From Peterkaempfera podocarpi (GTDB lineage Bacteria > Actinomycetota > Actinomycetes > Streptomycetales > Streptomycetaceae), in the NCBI RefSeq assembly GCF_042466665.1, contig NZ_CP162102.1, forward strand, positions 7,378,001-7,442,000: a DNA stretch of 64,000 bases, written 5' to 3'. Both the position numbers and the translations under genes were made by a program. Shown in pieces: positions 60,687 through 64,000 of this stretch. The notes under the pieces were generated by a model that made no database searches, was not told the DNA's origin, and saw only the letters and a program-made list of their open reading frames with translations. Position 1 is the first letter of the stretch. Each line of letters begins with the position of its first letter.

Positions 60687-63600
60687 CTACCGGTGGGAAC
60701 GGCCGAAGGAGGGCCGGCGGCCCAGGACGGCGGGGCTGAGGATCCGGTTCTGCAGCCGGAACCAGGCGCTGAGACGGCGCAGATAGGGATAGGCCCGGTT
60801 GATCTGGTCCACCTCGGAGAGGACGCGCCTGTCGCCCGTCACACCGCCGGGGTCACGCTCGAACGCCGCCAGGGCTGCCGCCGCGCGCCGTCGCAGGCGA
60901 CGCGGGAGCGTCGAGTCGCACGCCAGGGTGCGGAGCACCCGGTCGGCTCGGCGGTCGCCGAGCTCGGCCAGGGCCCGGCCCGCTCGCACCCGGGCGAAGG
61001 CATCCGTCCTCGGGTTCCCGGGCGGATCGGCGCGCCGGGCGAGGGAGACGAGCAGGGAGCGGCCCCGGGCCTCCCCGATGCGCCCCAGGCCGTATGCGGC
61101 GTACACCCGGGTCAATGTGTCCTGGCCGGTGTCGCGGGCCATCGCCAGCAGGGTATGGGCGCCGCGTCTGTCGGCGGTCTTCAGCGTGAGCATCCCGGCT
61201 GCCAGTACCCGGTCGACCGGATCGATGCGTGGGTCGGAGGAGATCAGAAAGAGGATCTCCGCGGCGTGCGGATGCCCGTGGTCGACCAGGGCGGCGGCCG
61301 CGTAGGTGCGGGCCCGGTCGTGCATCAGGCGGTTGCGCATCAGTGCAAGGAGAAGCTCCACCCCGCGCTCGTCCCCGAGCCCGGCCAGCCGGTCGGCGGC
61401 CTGGACGCGCCCGAGGCCGTTGATGACCCGCACGGTGTGCAGGACGTTGAGATGGGAGAGGGCGCGCTGCGCGGCCGTGACCCGCACCATCATGTCGACG
61501 GCGGTGCTGTCCTGTGCGATCTCGGCGAGGAGATCGGGGGCCCGTGGGTCGCGGAGGTCGGAGAGGGCCACGGCAGCCCGGATGCGCTCGTTGCGGTAGT
61601 AGAAGTCGTCGCGCCCCGTGCGGCTGACGAGGCGGTCGGCGGCCCGGGTGACGATGCTCTCCGGTACGGCGGTACCCAGCTGCACCAGCCGGGCGATGAT
61701 CTCACAGCCCTCGATCCCGCCGCTGCGGACCAGACGGCGCAGGAACCTCAGGCTCTCCCGGGTACCGGCACCGGTGTCCAGCAGAAAGCCGCAGAAGGAG
61801 TCCTGCTCGTGGACGGAGGCCATGAACGGGGCCATGCGTGCGCGCCTCTGCCATTCGGCGAACTGCCCGCGCAGCTCCCGGCCGCGGACGCTGCTGCCCC
61901 CGGCCGCCAGGTGGCCTGCGGCGAGGTATTCAAGGAGCGTCCGGTGGAGGAAGGAGAACTCACCGGCCTTCTCCACCAGAAGCCCGCTGCGTCGCAGTGC
62001 GTCGCGGAGGAACTCGTCCCAGACCGCGCCGGGCACCGGCTCGGGCCGCTGCCCGGCGGGCCGGCCGGCCAGCAGATCCGGTGCCGGGACGGATCGTCCG
62101 GCCCACCGCTCCGCGGCCAGGTCGGCGATCAGCGCCGGAAGTGCGTCGAGGGTGCTCTGTGCCCGGGCGAGCGCCGCGGGGCCGTACCGCTCCATGGTTG
62201 CCCGCGTCTGGGCCTGGATGCCGGAGGGCCCGGCCGTGCGCTGCCGCTGCTGCAACTGCTCCACGAAGCGGGCGTAGATCCCGCTGCGCCCGTCCGGAAG
62301 CGGCCGGTCCGGCGCCGCCGCGTAGAGCTGCGCCAGCATCGTCGCCATCAGCGGTGTCCGGGCAGGCTCGGCCATCCGGGCGCGTTCCAGCGCGCTGATG
62401 AACGACTTGGCCGCCGCCTCGGGCGAAGGCACGCCGAGGAGGCCGAACCAGCGCTCGGCGAACTGCCGTAGCCGGTCCGGAGCGAACGGCTGCAGCTCGT
62501 ACCGCGGCATGTTCGGACCCAGTGCTTCCAGCTCCCGCTCGGGCAGCGGGCGGGTCGCCACGACGAACCGGTAGGTGCCGGGATGGCGCTTGGCGAGGTG
62601 GGCGACCAGGTCCAGGACCGACCGCCGCGCCTCGGAGCTGGCGATCTCGTCCAGGCCGTCCACCAGGACCAGCCAGGGCACCCGGGGTTGGGGAGGTTCG
62701 CGGAAGAAGTCCGGTGGCAGCCGCTCCAGCAGGCCGAACCGCCGCAGGTCCGCGGTCACCGACCGGGCGACGGCCTCGGGGAACGGGAGTTCGCCGGTGA
62801 GGTCGGCGGCGTCGACCAGGACCGGTACCGACCCGCCCTCCCGCAGGAGCTGCCAGCGGGAGATCGAGGCCGCGGCGGCGCTGCGGAGCAGGCTGGTCTT
62901 GCCGGCGCCCGGCCCGCCGAGCAGAACGCACTGCCGTTCGCCGGCCAGCAGTTCCTCCCAGGAGAGCACGCTGGTCGCGGACGGCACCGCGGTGGCGTCG
63001 GCACTCAGCGGCCGGGGCCGGTGGCGGGCATGGATCCCGGTCAGCGGCGGCGGTGCCGTGTCCGGCAGGACACCGGGGTAGGGGTGGGTGCGGACAGCCC
63101 TGCCGACCGCCTCCACATAGCCGTCGAACCGGCTGGAGAACCCGGTCACGGCGTCGAGCTGCTGCGAGCGTTCCGGCAGTCCGATCAGCTGCTGCAGCGT
63201 CTCGGCCTGATGCGGCGTCAGATGTTCGTGCCAGCGGTCCACCCGGGTCGCGGTGAGGGTGCCGAGCCCGTCCTCGCGCCGGTGCTCGCTCACCACCCCG
63301 ACCAGGCGGCCATGGCTCCACACCGCGGCCCCGGACATGCCCTCCCACGGGGAGTGCCCGGGGTCGCGGTCGTACTCCGGAGGGTCGACCAGCAGCTCCA
63401 GTACGCCCTCGCGGAGCGCGGACAGCGGCGCGGCGGTGCCCCGGGCATGCCGGGTGTCCCGATACTCCAGCGCACCCCCGTCCGGCCGGGAGGCGGACCG
63501 CAGCTTGAACCGGGGGAAGCCGAGCGCCTCGCACTGGGTCGGCGGCCCGAGCCGGCCGTACCGGACGGGACGGGTGCCGGACGCGCCGTCCGGGGCCCCG

Positions 63601-63890
63601 GGGGAGTCCGCGCCGTCGGTGACCGGCTCCTCGACAAGCCTGACGACGGAGATGTCCAGCCGCGGATGGCTGAAGACGACCTCGCCGTCGAGATCGCGCG
63701 CATGGCCGCGTTCGTCCAGGAAGCGCACCCGGACCGACGCGGCGGCACTGACCACATGGGCGGCGGTGAGTACCGCGCGGCCGTTGACGAGATAGCCGGA
63801 CCCGCGCAGCCCTGCGCCGGTCGCGGAGGCGGCGACGATCTGGACCGCCCGAGTGGGGTCGAACCCGCCCGGGCCGGCCGGTGTGCTCAC
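60687..63890 (-). CDS. trypsin-like peptidase / NACHT NTPase / HEAT-like repeat protein
   Basis: 1,067 residues, GTG at 63890 with GAGGAG 9 bases upstream, inside the end of the preceding gene. Residues 1-200: trypsin-like serine peptidase with complete triad, His45 (VLTAAHVVS), Asp79 (HPRLDISVV) and Ser186 (EGMSGAAVW). No signal peptide, so it is cytoplasmic. Residues about 310-560: NACHT-type STAND NTPase with Walker A GGPGAGKTS (325-333) and Walker B LVLVDGLDE (407-415). Then a helical region with LHRTLLEYLAAGHL, the typical NACHT-associated winged helix end. Residues about 720-1020: HEAT-like repeats (DPRAPDLLAEIAQDS, DERGVELLLALMRN, GAHTLLAMARDTGQDTLTRVYAAYGLGRIGEARGRSLL, ADRVLRTLACDSTLPRRLRRRAAAAL). 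Logic of NLR-like defence: repeats sense a trigger, the NACHT oligomerises, the peptidase is activated. Strong family call; trigger unknown. Confidence 0.93.
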   Translation of the reverse strand: MSTPAGPGGFDPTRAVQIVAASATGAGLRGSGYLVNGRAVLTAAHVVSAAASVRVRFLDERGHARDLDGEVVFSHPRLDISVVRLVEEPVTDGADSPGAPDGASGTRPVRYGRLGPPTQCEALGFPRFKLRSASRPDGGALEYRDTRHARGTAAPLSALREGVLELLVDPPEYDRDPGHSPWEGMSGAAVWSHGRLVGVVSEHRREDGLGTLTATRVDRWHEHLTPHQAETLQQLIGLPERSQQLDAVTGFSSRFDGYVEAVGRAVRTHPYPGVLPDTAPPPLTGIHARHRPRPLSADATAVPSATSVLSWEELLAGERQCVLLGGPGAGKTSLLRSAAAASISRWQLLREGGSVPVLVDAADLTGELPFPEAVARSVTADLRRFGLLERLPPDFFREPPQPRVPWLVLVDGLDEIASSEARRSVLDLVAHLAKRHPGTYRFVVATRPLPERELEALGPNMPRYELQPFAPDRLRQFAERWFGLLGVPSPEAAAKSFISALERARMAEPARTPLMATMLAQLYAAAPDRPLPDGRSGIYARFVEQLQQRQRTAGPSGIQAQTRATMERYGPAALARAQSTLDALPALIADLAAERWAGRSVPAPDLLAGRPAGQRPEPVPGAVWDEFLRDALRRSGLLVEKAGEFSFLHRTLLEYLAAGHLAAGGSSVRGRELRGQFAEWQRRARMAPFMASVHEQDSFCGFLLDTGAGTRESLRFLRRLVRSGGIEGCEIIARLVQLGTAVPESIVTRAADRLVSRTGRDDFYYRNERIRAAVALSDLRDPRAPDLLAEIAQDSTAVDMMVRVTAAQRALSHLNVLHTVRVINGLGRVQAADRLAGLGDERGVELLLALMRNRLMHDRARTYAAAALVDHGHPHAAEILFLISSDPRIDPVDRVLAAGMLTLKTADRRGAHTLLAMARDTGQDTLTRVYAAYGLGRIGEARGRSLLVSLARRADPPGNPRTDAFARVRAGRALAELGDRRADRVLRTLACDSTLPRRLRRRAAAALAAFERDPGGVTGDRRVLSEVDQINRAYPYLRRLSAWFRLQNRILSPAVLGRRPSFGRSHR

Positions 63891-63896
63891 GGCCGT

Positions 63897-64000
63897 CTAC
63901 TCCTCGGAGCTGCCGGCCTGTCCGGAGACAAAGGCCTTGGCGGGTCCGGCCGGAGTCCTCAGCGTGGGGCTCAGACTGAGTTTGATCCGATGCGTCGACG
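63897..64000 (-). CDS. trypco2-like partner protein (C-terminal 33 residues only)
   Basis: Only the end of the gene is in the window; the stop is at 63897-63899, 6 bases before the GTG of the peptidase-NACHT gene. The visible tail contains THRIKLSLSPTL followed by a Gly/Ala/Ser-rich end (SGQAGSSEE). The THRIxLxLxP strand is the C-terminal signature I associate with the trypsin-co-occurring domain 2 (trypco2), small proteins encoded directly before trypsin-NACHT genes in actinobacteria. Assignment rests on about 12 residues plus position. Confidence 0.6.
   Translation of the reverse strand, partial: STHRIKLSLSPTLRTPAGPAKAFVSGQAGSSEE

Overview
The window is high-GC DNA of an actinomycete, most likely Streptomyces or a close relative in the Streptomycetaceae. 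This rests on about 70% or more G+C, strong third-position GC in every credible gene, frequent GTG and TTG starts, 4-nt ATGA/GTGA gene overlaps, leaderless-looking genes, many Sec-secreted proteins and lipoproteins, a perfect CebR-type operator, and families typical of the genus (DUF5997 protein with a LysR-type sensor protein, WYL regulators, PP2C response regulators, trypsin-NACHT proteins). No tRNA, rRNA, CRISPR array, insertion sequence or phage gene was seen.

Layout. 1-11,940: edge of a secreted peptidoglycan-binding-like protein, prfC (release factor 3), a secreted HNH nuclease, an unknown Cys-motif protein, a DUF3558-like lipoprotein, a secreted protein, a methyltransferase, and two adjacent genes that each carry a duplicated YbjQ-type domain. 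12,150-20,100: DJ-1/PfpI protein, a WYL regulator divergon, a small secreted protein, a DUF1992 protein, a zinc alcohol dehydrogenase and a polysaccharide deacetylase lipoprotein. 19,164-23,529: an IclR-centred divergon with an ornithine-cyclodeaminase-like enzyme, an amidohydrolase and an unusual M19 dipeptidase-like protein. 23,824-25,287: a cellulose-type AA10 lytic polysaccharide monooxygenase with CBM2 under a perfect CebR box. 25,866-38,396: regulators with catabolic or DNA-repair partners (DUF5997/LysR-sensor, M20 peptidase/AsnC/MFS, Ogt and Ada-AlkA, Asp/Glu racemase, LysR/PhzF).

39,221-55,814 is a plant-polysaccharide region. It contains a secreted CBM13 pectate lyase, a CUT1 ABC sugar importer (binding protein and two permeases, no ATPase gene), a Gfo/Idh/MocA oxidoreductase, a LacI regulator, a cytoplasmic six-hairpin glycosidase-like protein, a cytoplasmic GH5 glycosidase, and a translationally coupled GntR regulator / DHDPS-family aldolase / IlvD-Edd dehydratase operon for sugar acids. 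The LacI regulator probably acts at an 18-bp palindrome found at both divergent promoters of the importer. 56,070-60,651 holds a Gly/Tyr/His-rich secreted protein and a two-component cluster: CHASE3-type histidine kinase, response regulator with PP2C phosphatase, stand-alone receiver and a small HTH-like protein.

The right edge (60,687-64,000, minus strand) carries a trypsin-NACHT-HEAT-like protein of 1,067 residues, immediately preceded by the C-terminus of a small protein resembling the trypsin-co-occurring domain trypco2. This is the best candidate for a conflict/defence system in the window.

Four otherwise intact genes (prfC, the PhzF protein, the DHDPS-family aldolase and the PP2C response regulator) are each broken by the apparent loss of exactly one base, at least three of them explicable as a shortened homopolymer. 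This looks more like consensus error in the sequence than gene decay, and those four products should be read as probably full length.
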